Origin: Magicicada cassinii
Lineage: Eukaryota > Arthropoda > Insecta > Hemiptera > Cicadidae
Assembly: GCA_028571305.1 (NCBI GenBank)
Contig: JAOXNS010177697.1
Span: 1 to 21,664 of the forward strand
Direction: 5' to 3'
Length of the DNA stretch: 21,664 bases
A program made the position numbers and the translations under genes. The notes below the pieces were generated by a model, which saw only the letters and a list, made by a program, of their open reading frames with translations, did no database searches and was not told the origin of the DNA. Positions 9,960 to 20,047 of this stretch are shown piece by piece; positions within the stretch are counted from its first letter, which is position 1; every line of letters begins with the position of its first letter.

Positions 9960-10370
9960 GTATACGGAATATAAAGCCAGTAAACCGGTATGGAAAATGA
10001 AAATGGAAAACAAATAATTAACGAAGAAACTTATTGTGCTTTATAAGACTAACTAGGACGGAGAAGATTAGAAATCAAGGAATATAATACATACAATGAT
10101 TATAAGGAGACATTTAATTCGATATCCTCATATAGAAGAAAAAATCGATGTCATAATTAAAAAGTTAAATTACTTTTGGTCCATCTAGAAAGAGTCACGA
10201 AAATCTTTTAAATATTGTTTGTAAGAAAAAGTACAACGGAGTGACGCAGGGAAGAAGACTGACAGAAAAGGTAAGAATGGAACGCTATGAAAAGGAAGTT
10301 TATCTTAGACTGTATAAACGGTCAGGTCTAAGAAAATGTGCGGCTCGCTCCCACACTCACGCACACAACC
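9960..10370 (+). mobile_element. Probable 5'-truncated LINE fragment (post-RT region), heavily decayed
   Basis: Frame 2 from 9971 reads IKPVNRYG, then a stop, then KWKTNN, another stop, and RLTRTEKIRNQGI at 10046-10084. This fits the LINE segment in which x-K-P-V-x-x-Y-G-S-E-x-W is followed by a variable linker and then L-x-R-x-x-G-x-T-R-x-D-x-I-R-N-x-x-I. The spacing and frame agree, which supports the call. Beyond 10085 the match is weak. It belongs to the same broad class of LINE tails as the two fragments at 12.1-13.2 kb, but is more worn. The right limit is a guess. Confidence 0.5.
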
Positions 10371-10895
10371 TATCTGTCTCTTAGGCACGGTGTGTATTTG
10401 AGTATGTGATCAAGCGCTCATTGCAAGGAAGTAGCCGGACAGCACTAATTCGTGGGAGCTATGGTAATAAAGACTTCCAAAAGACTCCCATCTACAGTGA
10501 CCATAGGGGTACTTAGTCGAAGTAAAACGTTACCCAAAAACAGAAATAAAAAAATGGTTAAGCAAAGATCAGTGGTCTTTTAACCAAACTAGTTTAAGAC
10601 GTTAAATGAAAACTACTTGGACAGATATAAAAAAAGTACATGAGGGCAATAACATTTACAATGCAAATGAAACAGCCGTTTCTTTTAATTTAACTTAAGA
10701 TAAGACTTTAAAATACAAACTGTGCCAGTGATAATGATGTGAAAAGTAGACTTAGAGTTTTAGTTTGTTCAAACTTAAAGGACAAGGTAAGTGAAACTTA
10801 GTAATGAAACATTTTTTGTGAAAGATAGTAAGCAAAAAGTAGACGTTTTTTAAATAAATTAAAACTTTGTTCGTTTTGAACCCATAACACAAATA

Positions 10896-10923
10896 GCGCG
10901 CGCGCGCGCGCGTGTGTGTGTGT
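10896..10923. repeat. 28-bp alternating purine-pyrimidine tract, (GC)n then (GT)n
   Basis: Uninterrupted G/C alternation for about 16 bases runs into GT alternation with no break in the purine-pyrimidine pattern. Such tracts are known to favour Z-DNA. Confidence 0.95.
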
Positions 10924-11426
10924 TGAAATTACTTTAAATTTCCGAGTTTCTGTTAAAGTACTACTCTTATTTCTTAGCGCTGAAGCCAATGACAGAAATC
11001 ATATGTTCTGGAATTCAAACGAAAATCAGCTGACGATAATAACGCTCAAAACGTTTTTGTGCACGCGTCTGCGAGCAAGTTGTTTATTTTACACAAAGAA
11101 AAACAAAATCGTCTTGGAAACAAAGACAAATGTTCCTACGTACAAAAGGACTGCCGTTAAAGCTACTGAAACAGGTATACAGTCTTGCGATATCCTCAGG
11201 CTTACAACACTTCCTTCAATACTTAATGAAACATTTAATCCGTCGGAGAACTCTGTACTCTAAATTTTCTATCACAAGTATCCTATGTTACCGTAAAGAC
11301 ATCCTCAAATAACATCATGATTTTTTAAATATAGTTTCCAATTCATAAATTATAACAAATAAAATATTTTAACTACATAAGAGAATGGCACGTCATTCTG
11401 CGATATCCCTTCCCTCGCTCTGACAG

Positions 11427-11550
11427 TCTACAGCTGTTCCGTACGCCGGCGTACACAGTGCACACTGTTGAACCGCAAGGAGTGTTGTGGAATGCATGCG
11501 TTTTCTATGTTGTGACTACGGTTTCACCTTGCGCCGGCTACAGCTGTAGA
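11427..11550. repeat. GC-rich island bounded by 11-bp perfect inverted repeats
   Basis: TCTACAGCTGT at 11427-11437 is the exact reverse complement of ACAGCTGTAGA at 11540-11550. Inside the left arm lies GTACGCCGGCGTAC, a perfect 14-bp palindrome at 11441-11454. Next to the right arm lies GCGCCGGC. CGCAAGG near the middle and CCTTGCG near the right arm form a second inverted pair. It could be a small foldback or MITE-like element, or a regulatory island. No clear target duplication was seen. Confidence 0.6.
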
Positions 11551-12127
11551 TTTTTATAGGTCTCTATCTTTTTTGAAATTGTTACTTTCTCAATGTGTAG
11601 TTTCAACTGGTCCAGAGTGTACTTTTTGGTTTGTGTGTACAATTGTTTACATAGTTCAAAATATTCGTACGCTGTGGTAAGTCTTTCAATAATAATATTT
11701 GACTACGAGGCAATGAGTTGCTTTTGTACAGATTTAATAAATCTACCGTGTGTAACGTAGAGTATTTAGCATAACTGATAAACCTTTTCCAGATTCAGAT
11801 ATAAAAATTACTTTTCTAAAGACTACTTTTCTGTGTAGCTGGAAACTAGAAGAGCAAAAGCGATTTTGTCAAATGAAGAAGCAAACAAGGACAGAGAAAA
11901 CAGTTTTATGGTATAACAGTTTCCCTTGGATAAAAAAAATGTTTTGCTATGGTCTCCTGTACCACCTAAACATTGCAGCATTCCTTTTACACTACGCAAC
12001 TGATTACATTTAAAAGGATCAATAACATATAAGATACATACAATATACCTAAAGTAATGGGATACTTTACAGGGACAGGTTTAATGCTGGGCAGAGACGG
12101 AACATCAAATAATGAATTTTAAGGAAT

Positions 12128-12566
12128 ATGAGAAGTAGCAGGAAGATTATAGACATATTGAACTCAGTGTTATGGATCAGAAATACCGGTATTATTAACA
12201 GAACAAAGCACCTAATATATATGACCAGGCATTATAGGAATACTTTAATAGCAATGGAAATGGATTTTTGGAGAAGAACAGTTGACAGATCCAGACGAGA
12301 AAGGATTAGATATAGCAAGGCAAGAAGATTGGTGGGGCTGAAAAAACTATAATGGATGAGTCTGAACAAAGGAAACTAAGATCCTATGGCCACGTAAGAA
12401 GATGCATAAGACAATGTAGAAATGGGGGATTTCAGAAAGGAATAGAAGAGACGATATTTAAGAAGGGAGCCAAAGTGTAGGACAGGCGATGGAGAAATTT
12501 GCACTAACAGATGAGGATGCGGTCGTCAGAGACAGATGGAGTTCTCAGATCAGAGGATTCGTCTAA
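12128..12566 (+). pseudogene. LINE ORF2 C-terminal region, broken
   Basis: SSRKIIDILNSVLWIRNTG and HLIYMT match the segment after the RT (R-I-x-x-G-R-x-x-I-x-x-L-N-x-x-L-W). IAMEMDFWRRTVDRSRRERI at about 12248-12307 is the diagnostic A-x-E-M-D-F-x-R-R-x-x-x-x-S-R-x-x-R-x-R-N motif. The next segment, ESEQRKLRSYGHVRRC at about 12358-12405, equals the E-x-K-R-L-x-W-Y-G-H-V-x-R-M motif but lies in another frame, so a frameshift occurred at about 12345. A TAG at 12478 follows, then another shift. DEDAVVRDRWSSQIRGFV and its stop at 12564-12566 match the usual protein end, where D-R-D-x-W-R-x-x-I-R precedes the stop. It is clearly a pseudogene but not very old, since nearly every family block survives. 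Confidence 0.8.
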
Positions 12567-12728
12567 AGTGGGCCTGTGCATGTGTATTAAACTATTATGT
12601 ACTGTTAAAGTTGTGTAAATCTTCATGTACTGTCAAAATTTTATATATTTGCGTATTGTAGACCATCAGAATAATATTATACTAGACAGAAACCTCAGGA
12701 TGGAGGATTATTCTCAAATAAAAAAAAT
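12567..12728 (+). other. LINE 3' UTR and A-rich tail
   Basis: This runs from the surviving ORF2 stop to AAATAAAAAAAATAT. Two related segments, ATGTACTGTTAAAGTT and ATGTACTGTCAAAATT, occur at about 12597 and 12625. No conserved open frame is present. Confidence 0.6.
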
Positions 12729-12849
12729 ATATTTAAAGTTGCTTGAATGGTGTGCTATAGTGTAATACATATAAGGATAAGAAGATCCAAAACTGGCTGG
12801 TAGTAAAATAATTTATAGCTGTTTTTACCAAACTCCCAATAATTTTGAA

Positions 12850-13155
12850 ACCCGTCGTCGTCCGTCCTTCAAGAATTAGGCGGCTGCCTGTTTCGACTTT
12901 ACACTTCGTTCCATCTTCTGCGTGGTCGTCCTACATTACCCCTGCCTCGTGGGACACAGTACGTCGCTTGATTAGTCGTTCACCATCCAAGTGATTTCTC
13001 CATTTCTGATTATATTGTTGGATTTTGTCGTTCAACGCGTATATATGAAAATCTTGTATTACAACCTCATTTCGTAGTTTACCTAATCGAACATAGCCTT
13101 TAACTTTCCGCACAAATTTCATTCAGCAGCCTGTGTCCTCGACTCATCTTTACAA
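12850..13155 (-). mobile_element. 5'-truncated LINE fragment, ORF2 C-terminus, minus strand
   Basis: On the minus strand, DESRTQAAE is followed with one frame change (near 13122) by MKFVRKVKGYVRLGKLRNE. This matches the E-S-x-I-Q-A-A-E-M-K-F-L-R-x-x-x-G-x-T-R-x-D-x-x-R-N motif of insect LINE tails. ALNDKIQQYNQKWRNHLDGE follows, the I-x-x-Y-x-x-K-W-x-x-H-x-x-R-M block. One stop sits at 12931-12933. KCKVETGSRLILEGR then matches the protein end. The last bases, GACGGACGACGACGG (minus strand, about 12853-12867), resemble the short triplet tail with which such LINEs often end. Only about 100 codons remain. Confidence 0.75.
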
Positions 13156-13192
13156 GAGGGGACTACGTTTTCTCATCTATACAATAATGGAT

Positions 13193-13214
13193 ACAGTAGT
13201 AGTACTACTACTGT
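13193..13214. repeat. Perfect 22-bp palindrome
   Basis: The half-site ACAGTAGTAGT is followed directly by its exact reverse complement ACTACTACTGT, with no spacer. It contains three AGT triplets on one side and three ACT triplets on the other. Confidence 0.95.
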
Positions 13215-14457
13215 CCCGTAAAATTTTAACATCTACCCTTTCTAGTCTTATTATTCAGTAATTCTGAAACTTAGTAGTTTAATTTTTCAAAGATATCATA
13301 CGGGAGAAAAGAGACACAAAAAAAGAGTAATTGTTATGTTGTTTTACAGAACAGCCCGTGAAATTTGACCTGATCGTGAAGTTACTGAACGTAAAATTAA
13401 TTTATTTTCAGTAGACCAATATGAGTGGTAGGAAGAACTGTGGTTCTGAAAGTAGTAATGTAAAAGGATCGTTTTTTAGTAGTTACTGAAAATGAGAAAC
13501 AATAAGTAGCGTATTTCTGAATACACATAGACACTAGAAAATTTACATGTAGCTCATAATTAAATATTTTTCCATGTATTCGACACACCAAGGATAACCA
13601 AAACATCGGTTATTTTTATTACAACATTGGACTAATCTGTATCGATAACAATTCAAAATAGGTTATAACTTTCTTGTAAATGCAATATACAAATTTTGTT
13701 GCCTCTGTAATTTTCTAAAAAAAAACAAATATGTTACAAACTAAATCCACGATGAAGATATCGAATAAATTTATAGAGTTATTTAAAGTGGTTTATGAAA
13801 TCTCAACAAGGGTATATATAATTCAGAAATTATTTGAGTGTAGCCGTCAGCTTGAAAGGGTGGAGACCGCAGCTGCTGTTTATATCAGCCTCGCTTACAA
13901 TTTCCATAGAGACCATCCATTATCTTACTTATAGTATCCCTATATTTTTTATTATATAAAATATGCGCTGTTATGTTGCGGGGTCGGCTATAAGTTTTTT
14001 CCAGCGTGCATCAGTGAAGCGTAAGCTACTCACTCCTACACTTCACAAAACGTAATGGAGGGAATTAATCACAAGAATATGTTTTGTTATAGAAGCCACA
14101 AACTGAAACGTGCATCTGTAGTCAAACAATAGAAAAACAACGAAATTTATACATAAAATAAATTTGGCATAACATACATTTCAATATATATTAAAAGTTA
14201 AAGTAAATTTTGTACCTTCTTTCACTTTATTTATTCGTTAGTTACCTTATAATGATTAATATCGCCAAACGAAGAAACATCTTTTCAAAAGCCCAAACAA
14301 AATAAATACTAATTAATTACAAACAAGTATCGAGAAACTTAAAATAGATTAATATAACAAACGAGGAAACTGTAATGTACTTTCGCCGAAGCTAAACGAA
14401 AATAAATAAGGATTTTTCTGTTTGAACTTTGAGAGGATTAAATTTTATAAGTTAATG

Positions 14458-14460
<3 letters not shown>

Positions 14461-14490
<30 letters not shown>
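14461..14490. repeat. (AAT)10 microsatellite
   Basis: Ten perfect AAT units within AT-rich DNA. Confidence 0.97.
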
Positions 14491-14493
<3 letters not shown>

Positions 14494-14567
14494 AGAGATA
14501 TAATTTCATTTGCACGTAATTAATATCTTCTAAAATAATTTTATGACGCAATAAAACAATCATTTTT

Positions 14568-14707
14568 CTTATTTTTCATCTTTCTGATTCTGTCTATGTA
14601 TCTATCTGCCTGTCTGTCTGTATACCTATCTCTCTCTCCCTTCTCTCTGTATTTCTCTCCACCTTTCTCCCTTTCTTTCCATGTCTTTACTTCCTTCTGT
14701 TCTTCCT
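14568..14707. repeat. Pyrimidine-rich tract of TCTG, TCTA and TCTC units
   Basis: About 140 bases are almost all C and T, with short runs of TCTG, TATC, TCTC and CTTT units (for example CTGTCTGTCTGTA). It looks like a decayed compound microsatellite. Such tracts can form triplex DNA in principle. There is no sign that it is a splice-acceptor tract of a known exon. Confidence 0.85.
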
Positions 14708-15075
14708 ATTTGCGTTTATTCTACTGTCTAGTACGTCTGGTTGGTCCAAAATAACTTTATTACTGGACCTTAGTAACCTTGCGTACTTATGTTAGTTAAA
14801 AGGAAAACGAAATTAAATATTCTTACAGCATACCCTACAACGAGCTTACCCTAAAATTATGCTTGCAGAGAGTCGTGAAGGATCCCAGGCCAATTATTGT
14901 GCACATTGCAAACCATGATTGCTACAAACATTATGTTTTCTTACAAATGTCATAACACACTACGTTCATATCTCCTTCTGTTATTGCAACTCAAGTTCAA
15001 TAAATTATACGTAAGTGCTTAAGTCTATGTCACAATAAAGAAAAACTTAACAAGATACAAACAGGATTTGGTTTT

Positions 15076-15093
15076 AGTTTAGTTTAGTTTAGT
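15076..15093. repeat. (AGTTT)3 pentamer repeat
   Basis: Three perfect AGTTT units plus AGT, with a degraded copy of the same motif and its flank (TTTTAGTTTAATCAC) about 25 bases later. Confidence 0.85.
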
Positions 15094-18000
15094 CACTTTT
15101 AATTTTAGTTTAATCACGAAAAGCGTAAAACCATTAATATGAGGATTTTCTGTTATAATGAAAATTTTCTTAGCCTATATATTGACATTTTTCGTGCTGT
15201 AAAAACCCATAATTGAAATTCTAAGGAAGACGTCGTATAAATAAATGTTTTTATATTATAGATTATATAGTTGTATAATTTCTTACAAAACATACAAATT
15301 AATAAACGACTAATGGCAAGTAATTTGGTAAGTACATTTTGTTTAGCGTGAACTAAATATGAATTTTCACTTTCTAAGTACAAATACGCATGCGTTAACA
15401 GCGGAAACACAATTTTTCTTGCTTTACACAATAATGCTGATATTTTCGAGCTGGCTAGTATATTGGTTTTGTAGATTAAGTAGATTATGGTGCCCTCGTT
15501 GTTGGAAATAATAGAGTTTCCAATTTGATTCTAAGTTTCCAATTGAAAATTATACCAGTTCGCTTGCACAGTATCTCGGTTATTACTGTGAATTAGTTCT
15601 GCTATGTACATACATTACTGGACTACAGCAACAAATTATCGTTGCTGTATGCTTTGTTTGTGCAAAGTATGTCGAATCACTGTTGAATCGCATATTCATT
15701 TATTTTTAATAAAAGTATTATCTACTTAAAGTTCAGTAATTATTTGACTCTATACAAAGTAAAAATATTTTTAGTGTTATTAAATTTTATTTTACTCAGA
15801 AGTGGTAAGTGTCTTTTAATTTAAATATTGTTTAAAATGAAAATGCAAAAATCGTTTCCTTAATTTGTAATAAATGCAGTTTTCCATTTTAAGGTTGCAT
15901 GACCAAGCTAACACTGCGTTATTAAGTCACACAATATGGCTTACCATAAGTTAAGATGTTACCTTTAAGCTAAAATCATTTCTACGTCAGTATACATCTT
16001 TAATTCGATTGATTGGATAAAAAACGTTCCTAGTAAAAATTGATTAGCACTTCTCATAAATACGTAATTAATTTTTCTAAGTGTTGAGAGGTGAAACATG
16101 TAAAAAATAGTTAATTAATAAATTTGTTAATTCATCCACATACATCTCTTTATTGGTTCAAAACCTGCCAAATTTAGTCGCATTAGATCCTTAAAGTTAA
16201 CATAAGAAAACATCGTTTCCTTTACGATCTTTTATATTTAACAAGTAATCTGCGTGAAGCACAAACTTATACATTTAAAATACGGTTAAAATGGAAAACG
16301 TCTTGAATGGCTGCTGAAAAACGTAGGTTTCGCCACCAAAATCAAAAATGTCTTGTGGGAAGCGCAAGGTAGAAAAGAATATATGCGAGGGTGAATATAA
16401 ATGTCAGGAGTGTGAAATGACGGAGTTATACCCAAGGGGCTGGATACTGTCTGGTATATATACAGAGCGTCATGCAAATCACAGGGCGGTCTTCCCTCAA
16501 CTGAATCTCTCAGTTTTATGACCTAACAGTGGATCTTAAGTAATATAACCGCGACTATAAATCTAAAAATTGTAATAAATACCAGAAAAAGAAAAGATAT
16601 TTACTTTAAGCATCTCGCAACTTATATAAGATAAAATTTTATCGATCAAACTTATTTACGTAAGAAAGAAAAAACAGTGTTCAGAACCTGTATAGATTTT
16701 AAGCGGAATAAACGCCCGCATATTTACGTGTTTTCATACTCTTTCGAAATGTTTATTTTTTAACGTAAATAGTAACTTTATTTTTAAGAAAGCGTCTAAT
16801 TAACCTCTGTGACAGGAGGAAAATAACGTAGATTCAAGTAAACTGATTTCACAATTAAGCCATAGCACATTTTAATTTATCTAACAATATTAGTTTTAAC
16901 AACACAAGAACAATCGTATAATCTTAAAGATAACGTAATGAATCACTAACCTAGTAGTGTACATAGATTTTATAAAGAAATCTTTCTGAACTCTAGGCCT
17001 ACTGCGGAAGTCGTTTACCAACTTTGTCGGTAGTCTACAATTCGATAGTAGTCTATACAAATGAACCTATTAACAATGTCATTAATATTGTTATTGTTGC
17101 TGCTGTTGTAAATGTTATCGTTGTTATTATTATAATGTTTGTGTTAATGGGATTAAAATCATTACTGTAGTATGGAATACCAGAAGACTTAATCCGTTAG
17201 TATTATTTAATTTCTCGTTTCAGTATTGCGATGTGACATTGTTTTCACGAGCTGTTTGAAACCGTTACATCAAATGAACTGAAAAGATACTTCAAATAGT
17301 TGCTGCTCATATCAAGAATTTATAATGGCTTGGAATAAGCCAAAAGAGTATGTCAATTGTGGGACTACCTAGAAATTTTTAGTGGCAACATTTATTTCTT
17401 GTTATGTTAACACTGTTATTGGTAACGCCGAACTCTTCGACAATTGAGAAAAAGTTCGATTCGTTTTCCTGTAGGATCACTCGTATTCCCACATATAAAA
17501 TAATATACATAAACTTTTTATTATGCTATATGATTTCCCACAAATTACTCCAGATACAGATATCGAGATGTCTCGAACTGTTCGTCACTCTCACCTAAAC
17601 CTCTGCCGCGTCAGTCGTTTTGAGTTACTAAGAGCGATATTAATAAAGCGTAGTGCCAACCGAATAACTGCTAAAGTAATACATTATTAATCGCAATCTC
17701 ATATCGTTTCGTGTTTTTCATGTTTCGTATATATTTATTATGTTAGTGTTGAGTTATGCCAGAGAATAATTTATTACTGGAAGTCGAACAGCGAAACCGA
17801 TAGTAAACTACTAAAACTACGACTACTCTGCAGATATAATTCATTCTTTTCTGTAATCAATAACAGTTTGGTGTCAAAACATTGATTCCTGAATTTGGCA
17901 CTGATTACTAAGGGCACGTACTGTCTGATATCTTTGAACGTAGGAGGTTAATACTAAGATGGGATTGTTAAATATTCCGATCTCTTTATTTCGTTGTTGA

Positions 18001-18807
18001 ATTTATACTTTTAAAATGTCACAAGATTGTACAAGCAAAATTTATAACTCGCTTTGACAGTAGTGCTGCCGACTTCCCCTCGCCATAAGCTTTCTCTATA
18101 ATGCAAAACACTCCTCCTTGAATTGTAAATACAGACTTAAACCCACTTCATGTACAATGCAGATACTCTACTTATATATATAGAACACATTTTTCATGCG
18201 TTATATTACCGCTGTATGTTTTACTTTAGACACTTTTTATTTAAAAAAGTGATTTTAATATTTCGACGAAAATAATTTAGAATCTTCAGGTAAATGAATG
18301 TCAACATCAATATTTAATATTAAGTTACAGAATGTTACAGTTTCATTATTTAGGTGAAAAATTAAAATATTTGCTACACTTCTTTTTTAGAAGTTAAAAT
18401 CGATTACTACCACATTTTTAATCATTCAGCAGGTAAAGGTACAAATACATCCTAGAACAAAATTATATTTATTTTAACAAATATAAACTACCACTACGAT
18501 ACAACTTTGACATTATCTGTATTTTTCGATCTGATAACTATTTCAGTTTTTTACATAGTTAAGAATTTCTTTTGACAAAGGCCTATTATGTTTTGGAGAT
18601 ATAGGAAGCAATAAAACCTAATAGAAAGACCAAACGTCTAGATTTTCCTACGTATTTTCCAACCTTATGTGACACAACTGAGTGATCAGTTGCAGAGAGA
18701 AAAGTAACTAAAAGTGATTCATCTCGTACTAAAATTACTAAGGAGCATGTCTATGATTATTCGAAGAAAATCAAATGTGTAAATATGTATCCATAAAATC
18801 AGGAATG

Positions 18808-18843
18808 CTGAGGATGGGAACAATACGCTTCCCGAAACATGTA
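18808..18843 (+). ncRNA. Hammerhead-ribozyme-like core, possibly from a Penelope-like element
   Basis: CTGAGGA at 18808-18814 fits the hammerhead consensus C-U-G-A-N-G-A. GGGAA (18816-18820) pairs exactly with TTCCC (18829-18833), giving a 5-bp stem II with an 8-base loop. GAAA follows directly at 18834-18837. The next bases, AC-AT-GTA, fit the two-base-pair stem III with a tiny loop and the N-U-H cleavage triplet as GUA. This minimal type I layout is known for ribozymes in Penelope-like retroelements. Against it, one extra T (18815) lies between the core and stem II, and I cannot pair a good stem I from the flanks. It may be a decayed relic or chance. Confidence 0.35.
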
Positions 18844-18950
18844 CCAAATAAGGAAATAAAACATCTTGAAGTAAAGATAGGTAAATATTAAATAAATAAT
18901 ATTTACATCAAGAAATAGACTGAAGCAAAAAGTGTTTAAAAAAAAAATAG

Positions 18951-18976
18951 ATATATATATACGCACGCGCGTGTGT
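18951..18976. repeat. 26-bp alternating purine-pyrimidine tract, (AT)5 then ACGCACGCGCGTGTGT
   Basis: The alternation is unbroken through the AT part and the GC/GT part. It is a second Z-DNA-type tract, lying about 55 bases before the integrase-bearing element. Confidence 0.9.
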
Positions 18977-19056
18977 TTGTGTCACCGATAAAGTATGAAA
19001 TAAGGCAATATGTAACATACCGAGACATTTTATAGAATACCGGCCAGTCTTCCGCA

Positions 19057-19113
19057 GAGTATAGAATTTTCTTCAACGCCCGTTGAGTATAGACCCGCCC
19101 GCCCGAGTATAGA
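19057..19113. repeat. Three copies of GAGTATAGA
   Basis: Copies at 19057, 19085 and 19105, the last two separated by the GC-rich CCCGCCCGCCC. They lie just inside the proposed left end of the integrase-bearing element. Confidence 0.8.
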
Positions 19114-19429
19114 AATAAAATTTGCCCTTTTAAAGAAACTTTCAAAAGTTTTATTTCACAGTTTTTTAAAATTTATTACAAAGATTTATTTAATTTTATA
19201 ACCAAAATCATTGTATTTATTGCAAAGATGTTCTTCGTTTTATTAGAAATCTGTTTGACTGCAATAAAAAAATGTCTGTCTCATATATGGCTTCTATTAC
19301 TTGTTGCGAGATGAAGAGAGCCTTTGAATTACAATTTCTCTCATTTATCATGTAGTGACATTTTTGGGTTTGATATTTGGTTTACATATGCACTTTACCA
19401 ACCCTTGTCCACTCCACCTCCGAACAATT

Positions 19430-20047
19430 TGGGAGGCAGCAGCAGAACGACGAGCATTCCTCTCTTGTTAAGGGACATCTAAACACATCAAGCTTTTGGC
19501 CCCACTGTCAACTGCGATTTCGCGTACTGCTGTTTTAACACTTCATTGATGGCTTCCAGTTTGTAAAATTCATGAAGACTGCTATGTAATACTCAAGTAG
19601 TCTCCCATGCAGGCTGTGCAGCAGTCTTCACACTTGCGATCACCAGAACTGTCTTTTGATCAAACACAGCACTTTATTGCCGGTGGATTTGTGTTGCCTC
19701 CGTCAGTGGGTTGACCTGAGCTATTTTATTAAGTATGGTCTGTTGTTTACGTATGTTTATGACTCGCTCAAGATCTTCTGCCCTTTTAAAAACTTTGTGG
19801 GGAAGGGAAGTCGTTGTGACGCTAACGTTTACCTTGCAATCAAAGACACCTTGGTATGGTGTTGTCTTGATCCCATTATACAGGGCCCGTTGTTTCCTTA
19901 TTAATTATACAAATCGTAGTCCTTCACTCCATTCTTCAGTACATTCATCTTGCACCAAGTCGGATTCATGTTTCCAATATGTTGGTTTGCTCGTTCAACA
20001 CTGCTTTGATTTTAAAATGGAGAGTCTTATTGTAAACAATTCTTAAC
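19430..20047 (-). pseudogene. Integrase C-terminal remnant, KRBA2/SCAND3-like (fossil)
   Basis: Three short blocks on the minus strand support the family. SVERANQ, at about 19985-20003, fits the block holding the third acidic residue of the DDE catalytic triad (family S-Q-G-S-V-E-R-A-N). WSEGLRFV lies at about 19908-19935, and NGIKTTPYQGVF at about 19840-19880 fits the family pattern G-I-K-x-x-P-Y-E-A-M-F-G. SVTTTSLP follows, as in the family. Downstream of these the similarity fades; a Cys-rich patch near 19620 may correspond to the family's Cys-rich tail. In living elements this enzyme joins element DNA to the host chromosome. The copy is fragmentary and not functional. Confidence 0.65.

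Larger units (their letters stand above)
10371..12109. other. Unassigned AT-rich stretch with a GC-rich island
   Basis: Open frames of 115 codons (10916-11263, +) and 60 codons (11130-11312, +) overlap each other and match no family I know; both are probably chance. It contains the (GC/GT) tract at 10896 and the inverted-repeat island at 11427-11550. No exon structure is evident. Confidence 0.6.
12110..12728 (+). mobile_element. 5'-truncated LINE, 3' end with UTR and A-rich tail
   Basis: The left part encodes the C-terminal, post-RT region of a LINE ORF2 and the right part is a non-coding trailer ending in AATAAAAAAAATAT. The reading direction is +. The insertion contains only about the last 150 codons of the element, which is typical of incomplete target-primed reverse transcription. 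The left limit is set by the first homology at about 12120. It lies tail to tail with the minus-strand LINE fragment that starts about 120 bases further on. Confidence 0.78.
13215..18800. other. AT-rich non-coding stretch, no gene recognised
   Basis: Stops are dense in all frames. The longest open frames (69, 67, 92, 63 and 64 codons, at 13397-13606, 13731-13934, 15153-15431, 16286-16477 and 17404-17598) have no recognisable domain. It contains the (AAT)10 tract, a pyrimidine-rich tract, an AGTTT repeat at 15076 and a degenerate GTT/TTA-rich stretch at about 17083-17140. A slightly GC-richer patch lies at 16290-16510 with TATATATA at 16455 and the octamer ATGCAAAT at 16472, but no gene can be attached to it. 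Confidence 0.65.

Noticed and set aside
10916-11263. 115-codon open frame on the + strand
   Set aside because: It starts within the GT microsatellite, overlaps another open frame, and gives a translation with no recognisable family or conserved pattern.
16348-16521. 57-codon frame starting MSCGKRKVEK with a C-x2-C pair, beside TATATATA (16455) and the octamer ATGCAAAT (16472)
   Set aside because: The TATA and octamer lie inside the frame rather than upstream, the frame matches no family I know, and such short motifs occur by chance in AT-rich DNA.
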